Assembly (NCBI GenBank): GCA_964647485.1
Contig: CAZYHV010000007.1
Coordinates: 1 to 64,000, forward strand
Length of the DNA stretch: 64,000 bases
Direction: 5' to 3'
From: FW021-bin31 sp964647485
GTDB taxonomy: Bacteria > Bacteroidota > Bacteroidia > Chitinophagales > Chitinophagaceae
In this document: in pieces, positions 16,837 through 24,779 of the stretch
Layout: every line of letters starts with the position of its first letter
How positions within the stretch are numbered: position 1 is the stretch's first letter
The notes under the pieces: model-generated
Seen by the model: only the letters and a program-made list of their open reading frames with translations
What the model was told of the DNA's origin: nothing
Database searches by the model: none
Program-made: the position numbers and the translations under genes

Positions 16837-18309
16837 ATGAGTGAACAAGACAGAATAATCGAAGAAATAAGTCAGTCGGAGTATAAATTTGGATTTTCTA
16901 CCGACATTGATATGGATGTCATTCCTGAAGGATTGAATGAAGATATCATTCGGATGATTTCAGCAAAAAAGAATGAACCCGAGTTTATTTTGAACTTTAG
17001 GTTAAAGGCGTTTAAGACTTGGAAAAAAATGAAAGAACCTCATTGGGCAAAATTTGATTATGATCCTATTGATTATCAAAAACAGTCTTATTATGCTGCG
17101 CCGAAGAAAAAGCCGGAGCTGGATAGTTTGGATGAAGTCGATCCTGAATTGAAAAGAACCTTTGATAAGTTAGGTATTTCAATACAAGAGCAGAAACGGC
17201 TGACCGGAGTAAAAGAAGAAAAGAAGGAGCGTAATGTCGCCGTAGATGCTGTTTTTGACTCCGTTTCTGTGACGACTACTTTTCAAAAACAACTGGAAGA
17301 AGTAGGGGTGATTTTTTGCTCTATGAGTGAAGCCATTCAGAAACATCCGGATTTAGTAAAGAAATATTTGGGATCCGTAGTTCCTTATTCAGATAATTTC
17401 TTTGCAGCATTAAATTCTGCTGTATTCACAGATGGCTCCTTTGCCTATATTCCGAAAGGAGTGAAATGTCCAATGGAGTTGTCTACTTATTTCAGGATGA
17501 ACCAGGAAAATACGGGTCAGTTTGAACGTACACTTATTGTAGCGGAAGAAGGTGCTTCTGTGAGCTATTTAGAAGGCTGTACTGCTCCAAAAAGAAGTAC
17601 CAATCAGTTGCATGCGGCGATTGTAGAAATATTGGCATTAGATCATGCAGATGTGAAATATTCTACCGTTCAGAATTGGTTTCCGGGAAATGCAGATGGA
17701 TCGGGTGGTGTTTTTAATTTTGTAACTAAAAGAGGGAAATGTGCCGGAGATTATTCGAAAATTTCCTGGACACAGGTAGAAACAGGATCCGCCCTGACTT
17801 GGAAATATCCGAGTGTGATTCTGCAAGGAGATCATTCTCATGGAGAGTTTTATTCGGTGGCTGTGACTAATAATCATCAAAAAGCAGATACCGGAACGAA
17901 AATGCAACATGTAGGGAAAAATACCAGGAGTAGAACCGTGTCGAAAGGGATTTCTCTCGGGCAAAGTGATAACTCTTTCCGTGGGTTAGTAAGAGTCGGG
18001 AAAAAAGCTGAAAATGCTAGAAATTATACACAGTGTGATTCTTTGTTGATAGGGGATCGTTGTGGAGCACATACTTTTCCCTATATTGAAGTGAAAAATA
18101 AAACGGCTCAGGTAGAGCATGAAGCAACAACCTCAAAAATTGGAGATGATCAAATTTTCTATTGTAAACAAAGAGGAATAGGAGAGGAAGAAGCCGTTAG
18201 TTTAATTGTAAACGGATATTGTAGAGAAGTATTGGATAAATTACCTATGGAATTTGCTGTAGAAGCGCAAGGATTGCTGGCGCTTACCTTAGAAGGTAGT
18301 GTTGGTTAA
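16837..18309 (+). CDS. sufB: Fe-S cluster assembly protein SufB
   Basis: SufB is the scaffold on which the SufBC2D complex builds iron-sulfur clusters. The 490-residue length matches the family. Diagnostic stretches are SVSVTTTFQKQLEEVGVIFC, VFTDGSFAYIPKGVKCPMEL, EGCTAPKRSTNQLHAA, the beta-helix segment AVTNNHQKADTGTKMQHVG, and the C-terminal QVEHEATTSKIGDDQIFYCK. The conserved Cys in FIPKGVKCP-like and EGCTAP positions are present. It is the first gene of sufBCDSE; no sufR or sufA precedes it. Confidence 0.97.
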   Translation: MSEQDRIIEEISQSEYKFGFSTDIDMDVIPEGLNEDIIRMISAKKNEPEFILNFRLKAFKTWKKMKEPHWAKFDYDPIDYQKQSYYAAPKKKPELDSLDEVDPELKRTFDKLGISIQEQKRLTGVKEEKKERNVAVDAVFDSVSVTTTFQKQLEEVGVIFCSMSEAIQKHPDLVKKYLGSVVPYSDNFFAALNSAVFTDGSFAYIPKGVKCPMELSTYFRMNQENTGQFERTLIVAEEGASVSYLEGCTAPKRSTNQLHAAIVEILALDHADVKYSTVQNWFPGNADGSGGVFNFVTKRGKCAGDYSKISWTQVETGSALTWKYPSVILQGDHSHGEFYSVAVTNNHQKADTGTKMQHVGKNTRSRTVSKGISLGQSDNSFRGLVRVGKKAENARNYTQCDSLLIGDRCGAHTFPYIEVKNKTAQVEHEATTSKIGDDQIFYCKQRGIGEEEAVSLIVNGYCREVLDKLPMEFAVEAQGLLALTLEGSVG

Positions 18310-18375
18310 TAGGAAAGATATCTTTATGATTCTTTCAGAATATATTTAAGTATCGAATAAAATAAAAATAAAAAA

Positions 18376-19146
18376 ATGTCATTGTTATCAGTTAATGGTC
18401 TGCAGGCATCTGTAGAAGATAAACAAATATTAAAAGGAATCGATTTAGAAATTCAGCCCGGAGAAGTTCATGCAATTATGGGACCCAATGGTTCAGGAAA
18501 AAGTACGTTGGCTTCTGTATTGGCAGGAAGAGATGAATATGAAGTCAATGGGGGAGGAGCAACCTTTAATGGGGAAGATTTATTGGAATTGGAACCGGAA
18601 GAACGTGCTCGGTTAGGATTGTTCCTTGCTTTTCAATATCCGGTAGAAATTCCCGGCGTAAGCACTACGAACTTCTTGAAAACGGCAGTCAATGAATCTC
18701 GTCAGGCTCGTGGTGAAAAACCTTATGACGCTCCTTCTTTTATGAAATTGATGAAAGAAAACCTTGAATTAGTACAAATGGATAAAAGTCTGTTAGGTCG
18801 TGCATTAAATGAAGGTTTTTCAGGAGGAGAAAAGAAAAGAAATGAAGTTTTTCAAATGGCGATGTTGAATCCTAAATTGGCTATTATGGATGAAACCGAC
18901 TCCGGATTGGATATCGATGCTTTACGTTTGGTCGCAGACGGGGTCAATAAATTAAGAGACGGAAACCGATCTTTTCTTGTCATTACGCATTATCAACGAC
19001 TATTAAATTACATTGTACCGGATAAAGTACACGTAATGTATAAAGGACGTTTGATAAAATCAGGAGATAAAAATCTTGCTTTAGAATTAGAAGAAAGAGG
19101 ATATGACTGGCTGAAAAAAGAGGCAGACGCCGTAGAAGTACAGTAG
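18376..19146 (+). CDS. sufC: Fe-S cluster assembly ATPase SufC
   Basis: SufC is the cytoplasmic ABC-type ATPase that drives conformational change in SufBC2D. The 256-residue protein shows Walker A in GPNGSGKSTLASVLAG, the Q-loop FLAFQYPVEIPGV typical of SufC, the signature FSGGEKKRNEVFQM and Walker B LAIMDETDSGLDIDAL. All nucleotide-binding motifs are intact. It lies 66 bp after sufB and 32 bp before sufD. Confidence 0.97.
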   Translation: MSLLSVNGLQASVEDKQILKGIDLEIQPGEVHAIMGPNGSGKSTLASVLAGRDEYEVNGGGATFNGEDLLELEPEERARLGLFLAFQYPVEIPGVSTTNFLKTAVNESRQARGEKPYDAPSFMKLMKENLELVQMDKSLLGRALNEGFSGGEKKRNEVFQMAMLNPKLAIMDETDSGLDIDALRLVADGVNKLRDGNRSFLVITHYQRLLNYIVPDKVHVMYKGRLIKSGDKNLALELEERGYDWLKKEADAVEVQ

Positions 19147-19178
19147 AGGTTGTTTAAAAGTTAAATGAATTAAAAGTA

Positions 19179-20498
19179 ATGAATAATATAGATTCAACGG
19201 TGAAACTACCGGATAAAATTGATCATTGGTGGGAGGAAGCACGCAAAAATAGCACACAAAGTCCTGCTTTGGAACGTAAACAGGCGGCTTTTGACTATTT
19301 TAAAGCAAATGGATTCCCCCATATAAAAATAGAAGATTGGAAGTATACCAATGTTCGTAAAATTACAAAGTTACCCTATGCCTGGCCGGTAAAAAAAACA
19401 TATGGGCTGGACAAAGATACCTTGCAACAGCTTCCATTAATGCAAGATATTGATGCCTATAAATTGGTTTTTGTTAATGGTTACCTTAATGATGATTTGT
19501 CTGTTTTACCTACCGGTGAGAATGCTTTTACGGTGACTCATCTGGAAGATGTAGAAGCAGAAGGTGCTTATCAAAAACATTTGGCTTCTGTGGTAACAAA
19601 TGAATCAGGTTTTACTGCATTAAACACTGCATTACACACCGGAGGGGTTTTAATAGATATTCCCAAAGGAGTGGTGGTAGATAAGCCGGTATTTGTTTAT
19701 TATGTTTCTGTTAAGGAAAATGATTTGTATCTGATTCAACCCAGAAACCTGATTGTTGCAGAAGACAACAGTCAAGTGAAATTAGCAGAAATATTTGTCG
19801 GAAAAGGCGATAAAGCTTCCTTAACAAATATTGTTTCAGAGATAAAAGTTGGAAATGGAGCGCATGTAGACTATTCTAAACTTCAGCTGGAAAAAGGTGA
19901 AAGTTATCATGTAGGGTTTACCAAAATATATCAAGAAGAGAATTCTAAAGTAGATACGCATCAGATTTCTTTAGATGGATCCTTTGTGAGAAATGATTTG
20001 CATTTCTACCATGATGGCACCAATTGTGACGCTATCTTAAATGGATTATTTATTCTAAATAAAAAACAATTTTTGGATAATCATACCCGGGTAGATCATG
20101 CGTCCCCGGATTGTTTTAGCGATGAATTATATAAAGGTATTTTGGATGATACTTCTACCGGTGTCTTTAACGGTAAGGTGGTCGTTCATCAGGATGCACA
20201 GCGGATCAATGCTTATCAACAGAATTCCAATATCTTGTTAAATGATGGAGCAACCATTAATACGAAACCTGAATTGGAGATTTATGCTGATGATGTCCGT
20301 TGCACCCATGGAGCTACTTCGGGATATTTAGATCAGGAAGCTGTTTTTTATCTGCGTTCTCGCGGATTGTCTAAGCATGAAGCACAGCATTTTCTATTGA
20401 AATCTTATGCTTACGAGATTATTGAGAAAATGAATATTGAAGCTTTGATTGATCCATTGAAAGAAATAGTGGATAACAAATTAAGAATGATAGATTAG
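19179..20498 (+). CDS. sufD: Fe-S cluster assembly protein SufD
   Basis: SufD is the SufB paralogue that forms the scaffold heterodimer. The 439-residue protein has the N-terminal helical part (about 1-100, with IEDWKYTNVRKI), the beta-helix core (about 130-400) and the SufD C-terminal motif THGATSGYLDQEAVFYLRSR followed by GLSKHEAQHFLLKSYAYEII. The His in DVRCTHGAT, linked to cluster assembly, is present. sufS begins 2 nt after its stop, implying translational coupling. Confidence 0.95.
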   Translation: MNNIDSTVKLPDKIDHWWEEARKNSTQSPALERKQAAFDYFKANGFPHIKIEDWKYTNVRKITKLPYAWPVKKTYGLDKDTLQQLPLMQDIDAYKLVFVNGYLNDDLSVLPTGENAFTVTHLEDVEAEGAYQKHLASVVTNESGFTALNTALHTGGVLIDIPKGVVVDKPVFVYYVSVKENDLYLIQPRNLIVAEDNSQVKLAEIFVGKGDKASLTNIVSEIKVGNGAHVDYSKLQLEKGESYHVGFTKIYQEENSKVDTHQISLDGSFVRNDLHFYHDGTNCDAILNGLFILNKKQFLDNHTRVDHASPDCFSDELYKGILDDTSTGVFNGKVVVHQDAQRINAYQQNSNILLNDGATINTKPELEIYADDVRCTHGATSGYLDQEAVFYLRSRGLSKHEAQHFLLKSYAYEIIEKMNIEALIDPLKEIVDNKLRMID

Positions 20499-20500
20499 TT

Positions 20501-21754
20501 ATGTTAGACGAAATCACCTCCACGAAAATGGGTTTTGATGTTTCTGAAATCAGAAAGCAATTTCCAATATTACATCAGGAAGTCAATGGACATCCATTGG
20601 TATATCTAGATAATGCAGCGACCTCCCAAAAGCCACAATCAGTTATTCAAGCGCTTAAAGAGTATTACGATGTAGATAATTCAAATATACATCGGGGTAT
20701 TCACACATTGGCAGAAAGAGCTACAGCTCATTTTGAGGAAACCCGGGAGGCGATTCAGCAGTTTATACATGCAAAAGAAAAAGAAGAAATTATTTTTACC
20801 AGCGGAACGACAGGCAGTTTAAATTTGATTGCGCAAACCTATGGTCGTCAGGTTCTTAAAGCCGGAGATGAGGTCATTATTTCTGCTTTGGAACATCATT
20901 CTAATATTGTTCCCTGGCAACTAATTTGTGAAGAAAAAGAAGCTCACTTAAAAGTTATTCCTCTGGTTGAAGAAAGTGGAACGCTGGATATGGAAGCTTT
21001 TGAAGCTTTATTGAATGAAAAAACGAAGCTGGTGTCGGTGACCTATGCATCCAACACTTTAGGGACGATTAATCCGGTAAAGGAGATGATAGAAAAAGCT
21101 CATGCCGCAGGTGCTCGAGTGGTGGTTGATGCGGCTCAGGCTGTTGTGCATAAAAAGGTAAATGTTCAAGCATTGGATTGTGACTTTCTGGCTTTTTCCG
21201 GACATAAAATGTATGGTCCTACCGGCACGGGGGTACTCTATGGAAAAAGAGCATTGTTGGAGGAAATGCCGCCTTATCAAGGTGGGGGAGAAATGATAGA
21301 TTCTGTTTCTTTCGAGAAAACGACCTTTAATGAAATTCCGTATAAGTTTGAAGCCGGGACTCCTCATATTGGAGGAGTGGTCGCTTTGAAAAATGCGGTA
21401 GAGTTTATGAAACGGACACATTCCGCGGAGGCTGAGAAACATGAAAAGGAATTATTGGAAAGGATAACCTCCGGATTAAAACAAATAAAAGGAATAAGAT
21501 TACTAGGTTCTGCATCCGATAAGATAGGTGTCTTATCTTTTCTTTCAGATAATGTTCATCATTTTGATATGGGAATGATGTTGGATGCAAGGGGCATAGC
21601 AATTAGGACAGGTCATCATTGTACGGAACCTCTGATGGAAATTTATAAAATTGAAGGTACTAATAGAGCTTCTTTTGCAATTTATAATACCTTTGAAGAA
21701 GTAAATAGGTTTTTGAATGCGGTAGAACGCATACAACAGAAAATGAAGAAATGA
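20501..21754 (+). CDS. sufS: Cysteine desulfurase SufS
   Basis: SufS removes sulfur from cysteine as a persulfide for the SUF system. It is a 417-residue group II desulfurase: VYLDNAATSQKP near the N-terminus, ITSALEHHSNIVPWQ-like His motif (read as ISALEHHSNIVPWQ), the PLP lysine in FSGHKMYGPTGTGVLYG, and the catalytic Cys in IRTGHHCTEPLM. The start at 20501 follows sufD by 2 nt; a second Met ten residues in is possible. Its stop overlaps the sufE start by ATGA. Confidence 0.96.
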   Translation: MLDEITSTKMGFDVSEIRKQFPILHQEVNGHPLVYLDNAATSQKPQSVIQALKEYYDVDNSNIHRGIHTLAERATAHFEETREAIQQFIHAKEKEEIIFTSGTTGSLNLIAQTYGRQVLKAGDEVIISALEHHSNIVPWQLICEEKEAHLKVIPLVEESGTLDMEAFEALLNEKTKLVSVTYASNTLGTINPVKEMIEKAHAAGARVVVDAAQAVVHKKVNVQALDCDFLAFSGHKMYGPTGTGVLYGKRALLEEMPPYQGGGEMIDSVSFEKTTFNEIPYKFEAGTPHIGGVVALKNAVEFMKRTHSAEAEKHEKELLERITSGLKQIKGIRLLGSASDKIGVLSFLSDNVHHFDMGMMLDARGIAIRTGHHCTEPLMEIYKIEGTNRASFAIYNTFEEVNRFLNAVERIQQKMKK

Positions 21755-22191
21755 TTGATAGAACAATTGATGAAGTACAAGATGAAATTATAGAGGATTT
21801 TTCTCTCTTGTCTGATGATATGGAAAGTACTATCTTTTATATCATGGAATTGGGAAATGAACTTCCGGAATTAGAAAAGCAATATTATCAACCCGACAAC
21901 TTAGTGAAAGGTTGTCAAAGTAAAGTATGGCTTACCTCCCGTATAGAAGAAGGAAAAGTTCATTTTGAAGCAGACAGCAATACAGATATTACGAAAGGTT
22001 TGATTACTTTGTTGATAAAAATTTGGAATGGACGGACGCCGAATGAAATATTAAATACCGACCTCTATTTTATTGATAAAATTGGTATGAACAGGGTCAT
22101 CGGTTCCAAGAGGTCTAATGGATTTGCATCGATGATTAAACAAATGAAATTGTATGCATTGGCTTTTAAACAGAAGGAAGCTCAAAGCTGA
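21751..22191 (+). CDS. sufE: Sulfur acceptor protein SufE
   Basis: SufE takes the persulfide from SufS and hands it to SufB. The 146-residue protein has the acceptor Cys in NLVKGCQSKVWL and the family stretch SNTDITKGLITLLIKIWNGR, ending with a C-terminal region containing FASMIKQMKLYA. The ATG overlaps the sufS stop (ATGA), which supports strict co-expression with its partner. Confidence 0.95.
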   Translation: MIDRTIDEVQDEIIEDFSLLSDDMESTIFYIMELGNELPELEKQYYQPDNLVKGCQSKVWLTSRIEEGKVHFEADSNTDITKGLITLLIKIWNGRTPNEILNTDLYFIDKIGMNRVIGSKRSNGFASMIKQMKLYALAFKQKEAQS

Positions 22192-22300
22192 AAGAAGGGA
22201 AAACGCTAAAATGGGAGAATCAACCCTACCTTTTGCTACGGCTGCGGCAGGCAAATCAACCGAATCAACTTAATTACCAAATCAACTAAATGAACCAATC
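22192..22300 (+). repeat. Short AATCAAC repeats between sufE and the sufT-like gene
   Basis: The 109-bp gap holds four copies of AATCAAC at 22218, 22254, 22263 and 22280, all in the same direction. No protein frame or hairpin terminator is apparent. They could be a binding array or simple-sequence noise. Confidence 0.4.
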
Positions 22301-22651
22301 ATGAGTGAAGAAAAGAAAGAAGTCGTTAATGCGCAGGGCAAGACACCTGAATTTGTTCGAAATGATATCGTAGAGGTCTTGAAAACCTGTTATGATCCTG
22401 AGATTCCGGTAGATATCTGGGAGTTGGGGTTGATTTATGATGTGAAGGTTACGGATGAGTTTAATGTAGAGGTTTTAATGACTTTGACTTCTCCCTTTTG
22501 CCCGGTAGCTCAATCTTTGCCGGAAGAGGTAGCAGAGAAAATTCAAGGAGTGGATGGGGTGATAGATGTTAATTTGGAAATGACTTTTGAACCTCCATGG
22601 GAGATGAGTATGATGAGTGAGGAAGCGAAACTTACCTTAGGGTTTATGTAA
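22301..22651 (+). CDS. MIP18/DUF59 family Fe-S maturation protein (SufT-like)
   Basis: This 116-residue protein belongs to the DUF59 (MIP18/PaaD-like) family; suf-linked members are called SufT and help load iron-sulfur clusters. The family core is clear: VEVLKTCYDPEIPVDIWELG, then GLIYDVKV, TLTSPFCPVAQSLPEEV with the conserved Cys, and MTFEPPWEMSMMSEEAK. It lies 109 bp after sufE in the same orientation, separated by a run of AATCAAC repeats, and probably belongs to the operon. Confidence 0.92.
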   Translation: MSEEKKEVVNAQGKTPEFVRNDIVEVLKTCYDPEIPVDIWELGLIYDVKVTDEFNVEVLMTLTSPFCPVAQSLPEEVAEKIQGVDGVIDVNLEMTFEPPWEMSMMSEEAKLTLGFM

Positions 22652-22694
22652 GGAAAAATAATTCTGATTATTACTTTTTTCTCTAAATACGAGT

Positions 22695-22702
22695 TACATT
22701 TG
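22695..22702 (+). promoter_or_regulatory. Putative -7 promoter element of rpiA-lacI
   Basis: TACATTTG matches TAnnTTTG, 20 nt before the rpiA ATG. Confidence 0.45.
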
Positions 22703-22722
22703 CTATCTGCAAATTAAAGACT

Positions 22723-23385
22723 ATGTCAGAAGAAATAAAAGCTGCAAAAAGAGCTGCAGGAGAACAGGCAGCTTCTCTTGTAGAATCAAACATGATTGTT
22801 GGATTGGGAACCGGATCAACGGCTTTTTGGGCAATTAAAAGATTAGGCGAAAGAGTAGCTGAAGGTCTTCAAATAGAAGCAGTGGCGACTTCGGAAGAAT
22901 CTGAAAATCTTGCACGTCAGTGGAATATCCCAATACTCCCTTTTGCTGACGTGAAATCTATTGATATTGATATTGATGGCGCAGATGAAATAGATCCTAA
23001 TTTTAATCTTATTAAAGGAGGAGGGGGCGCTTTATTGAGAGAAAAGATAATAGCCGTTAAAAGTAAAAAGATGGTGATTGTAGCAGATGAAAGTAAATCA
23101 GTCACTACTTTAGGACGTTTTCCTTTGCCGGTAGAGGTCGTGCCATTTGCCATAGAATGGACCATACAGCGACTGAAAAGCCTTTGTAAAAAGGTGGTTT
23201 TACGACAAAAAGAAGAGAAGCCCTATATAACAGATAATGGAAATTATATTTTGGATTGTGATTTCTTCCCGATTAATCATCCTCAATCCCTTAGTCAAGA
23301 ATTGAATAATATTCCCGGAGTGGTAGAAAACGGCTTGTTTGTTAACTTATGCACTCAAGTGATTATTGGGCATGAAAATAAATAG
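22723..23385 (+). CDS. rpiA: Ribose-5-phosphate isomerase A
   Basis: RpiA interconverts ribose 5-phosphate and ribulose 5-phosphate in the pentose phosphate pathway. The 220-residue protein shows the phosphate loop VGLGTGSTAFWAIKRL, the active-site DIDIDGADEIDPNFNLIKGG with the catalytic Asp/Glu, and GGGALLREKI and VIVADESK. Length and motifs are standard. A LacI-type regulator starts 17 bp after its stop and is probably cotranscribed. Confidence 0.96.
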   Translation: MSEEIKAAKRAAGEQAASLVESNMIVGLGTGSTAFWAIKRLGERVAEGLQIEAVATSEESENLARQWNIPILPFADVKSIDIDIDGADEIDPNFNLIKGGGGALLREKIIAVKSKKMVIVADESKSVTTLGRFPLPVEVVPFAIEWTIQRLKSLCKKVVLRQKEEKPYITDNGNYILDCDFFPINHPQSLSQELNNIPGVVENGLFVNLCTQVIIGHENK

Positions 23386-23402
23386 TTAATTGAAGATATA
23401 CC

Positions 23403-24428
23403 ATGCCAGAATCTTTTATTAATATTAAAGAATTAGCAAAAGCATTAGGTCTTTCAAAATCTACCGTATCAAGAGCTTTCAGGAACAAATCTGATATTAG
23501 TGAAAAGACCAAGCATTATGTATTGGAAAAGGCAAAAGAATTAGGTTATTATCCAAATATTAATGCCAGTAATTTGAGAGATTCCAAAAGTAGTACCATT
23601 GCAGTGGTCATGCCTGAATTAGCAAATAATTATTTTTCACTGGCTGTAAAGGGAATAGAAAAGGTGGTGCGATCCAATGGATATCATACTTTAATTTATG
23701 TTACGGATAGTTTGTATCAAAAAGAAGCAGAGGTCGTAGAGACTTTGTATAATGGTCGGGTAGAAGGTCTTATTATGTCCGTTTCGGGAGAAGGGGTGGA
23801 TCATGAATATGTAGATAAATTGAAGACGAATAATATCCCATTTGTTTTTTTTGACCGGGTATATGAAGATGTAGAAGCACCTAAAGTAGTGACCGATGAT
23901 TATGACAGCAGTTTTAAAGCAACACAGTATTTTTTGGAGAAAGGCTGTCGAAAAGTTGCTTTTCTGGTCATTGATAAGAATGTGTCCATTGGTCAAAATC
24001 GGTTAGCAGGCTATTTGGATGCTCATAAAGAATATGGTCTCCGACCGGATGAAGAATTTATAGTAGATTGTAGTAATGATTTAGAACTGTCTTATCATAC
24101 CATAAAGAGAATGTTGCATGAAGTAAAACCTGAAGCTCTTATCTCTTCAGTAGAGAGATTAGCGATTACTACTTACCGAGTGTGTGTGGATGAACATATT
24201 CAGATTCCGGAGGACTTAAAAATGATCAGTTATACGAATTTGGCCGTTGCTTCCTTGCTTAACCCTGCGCTTTCTACTATTGAACAACCTGCAGAAGAAG
24301 TAGGGGAGTGTGCGGGTAAACTTCTTTTTAATATATTAAATGAACAAAAAGTATCGATGCAAAAAAAAGTCTTATCTTCCAAGATCATTCATCGCGCATC
24401 AACCCGTTTTGATAATATTGTTGTCTGA
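23403..24428 (+). CDS. LacI-family transcriptional regulator of the sus locus
   Basis: This 341-residue regulator has an N-terminal LacI helix-turn-helix (about 6-55: NIKELAKALGLSKSTVSRAF), a hinge with NLRDSKSS that places the minor-groove leucine, and a type I periplasmic-binding-like ligand domain (about 62-335). It lies directly upstream of the starch/maltodextrin operon and two matching palindromic sites lie between it and susC, so it most likely controls that locus in response to a maltose-type ligand. The ligand is an inference; Bacteroides uses SusR (a different family) for its sus genes, while LacI control is common in other Bacteroidota. Confidence 0.9.
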   Translation: MPESFINIKELAKALGLSKSTVSRAFRNKSDISEKTKHYVLEKAKELGYYPNINASNLRDSKSSTIAVVMPELANNYFSLAVKGIEKVVRSNGYHTLIYVTDSLYQKEAEVVETLYNGRVEGLIMSVSGEGVDHEYVDKLKTNNIPFVFFDRVYEDVEAPKVVTDDYDSSFKATQYFLEKGCRKVAFLVIDKNVSIGQNRLAGYLDAHKEYGLRPDEEFIVDCSNDLELSYHTIKRMLHEVKPEALISSVERLAITTYRVCVDEHIQIPEDLKMISYTNLAVASLLNPALSTIEQPAEEVGECAGKLLFNILNEQKVSMQKKVLSSKIIHRASTRFDNIVV

Positions 24429-24578
24429 TAGAGGTTGTCAATAAAGTTGATTAGAAAGTTCTTTCGGAATAAAGCAACCTTAGCTGCTGTAAGCAGGAAA
24501 TATCCTTCCTTTGATAAGGAAAATAATGAATTAATAAGGCACCTTAATGCATCTTTTTTTGTAGAAAATCAATATATT
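24429..24578. other. Upstream part of the lacI-susC intergenic region
   Basis: This 150-bp stretch after lacI has no gene. A small imperfect hairpin (AAGG-CA-CCTT near 24537-24546) followed by TTTTTTT could be a weak terminator for rpiA-lacI. Nothing else is evident. Confidence 0.35.
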
Positions 24579-24609
24579 TTTGGAAGTCAATAAATAAATA
24601 CATACCTTG
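24579..24609 (+). promoter_or_regulatory. Candidate promoter of the sus operon
   Basis: TTTG at 24579-24582 is followed after 20 nt by TACCTTG at 24603-24609 (next base T), one mismatch from TAnnTTTG. The predicted start falls next to the first operator at 24622, which fits repression. A second weaker candidate, TAACTTG at 24730-24736, lies just after the second operator. Confidence 0.45.
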
Positions 24610-24621
24610 TGAATATATTTA

Positions 24622-24635
24622 CGAGAACGTTCCCG
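24622..24635 (+). promoter_or_regulatory. LacI-type operator O1
   Basis: CGAGAACGTTCCCG is a near-perfect palindrome around a central CpG, typical of LacI-family sites. An identical copy is 85 bp downstream. Confidence 0.75.
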
Positions 24636-24689
24636 AAAACTCAAAACTCAAAACTCAAAACTCAAAACTCAAAACTCAAAACTCAAAAC
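24636..24689 (+). repeat. Heptanucleotide tandem repeat (AAAACTC)7
   Basis: Seven perfect head-to-tail copies of AAAACTC run from 24636 to 24684, with a partial eighth (AAAAC) to 24689. The array starts directly after operator O1 and ends 17 bp before O2. A 7-bp unit is prone to slippage and is not a multiple of the helical turn. Confidence 0.95.
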
Positions 24690-24706
24690 GTTTTATCACA
24701 CATTAA

Positions 24707-24720
24707 CGAGAACGTTCCCG
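24707..24720 (+). promoter_or_regulatory. LacI-type operator O2
   Basis: CGAGAACGTTCCCG, identical to O1. Both copies are also flanked by A on the left and AAA on the right. The centre-to-centre distance is 85 bp, close to eight helical turns. Confidence 0.75.
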
Positions 24721-24779
24721 AAATATAAATAACTTGTATTGATCAAATTTATTCATGAATTAATTAAACACAGAGAATT

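Noticed and set aside
24636..24689. CRISPR-like repeat
   Set aside because: The unit is only 7 bp, tandem and without spacers; no cas genes are present. It is a simple tandem repeat.
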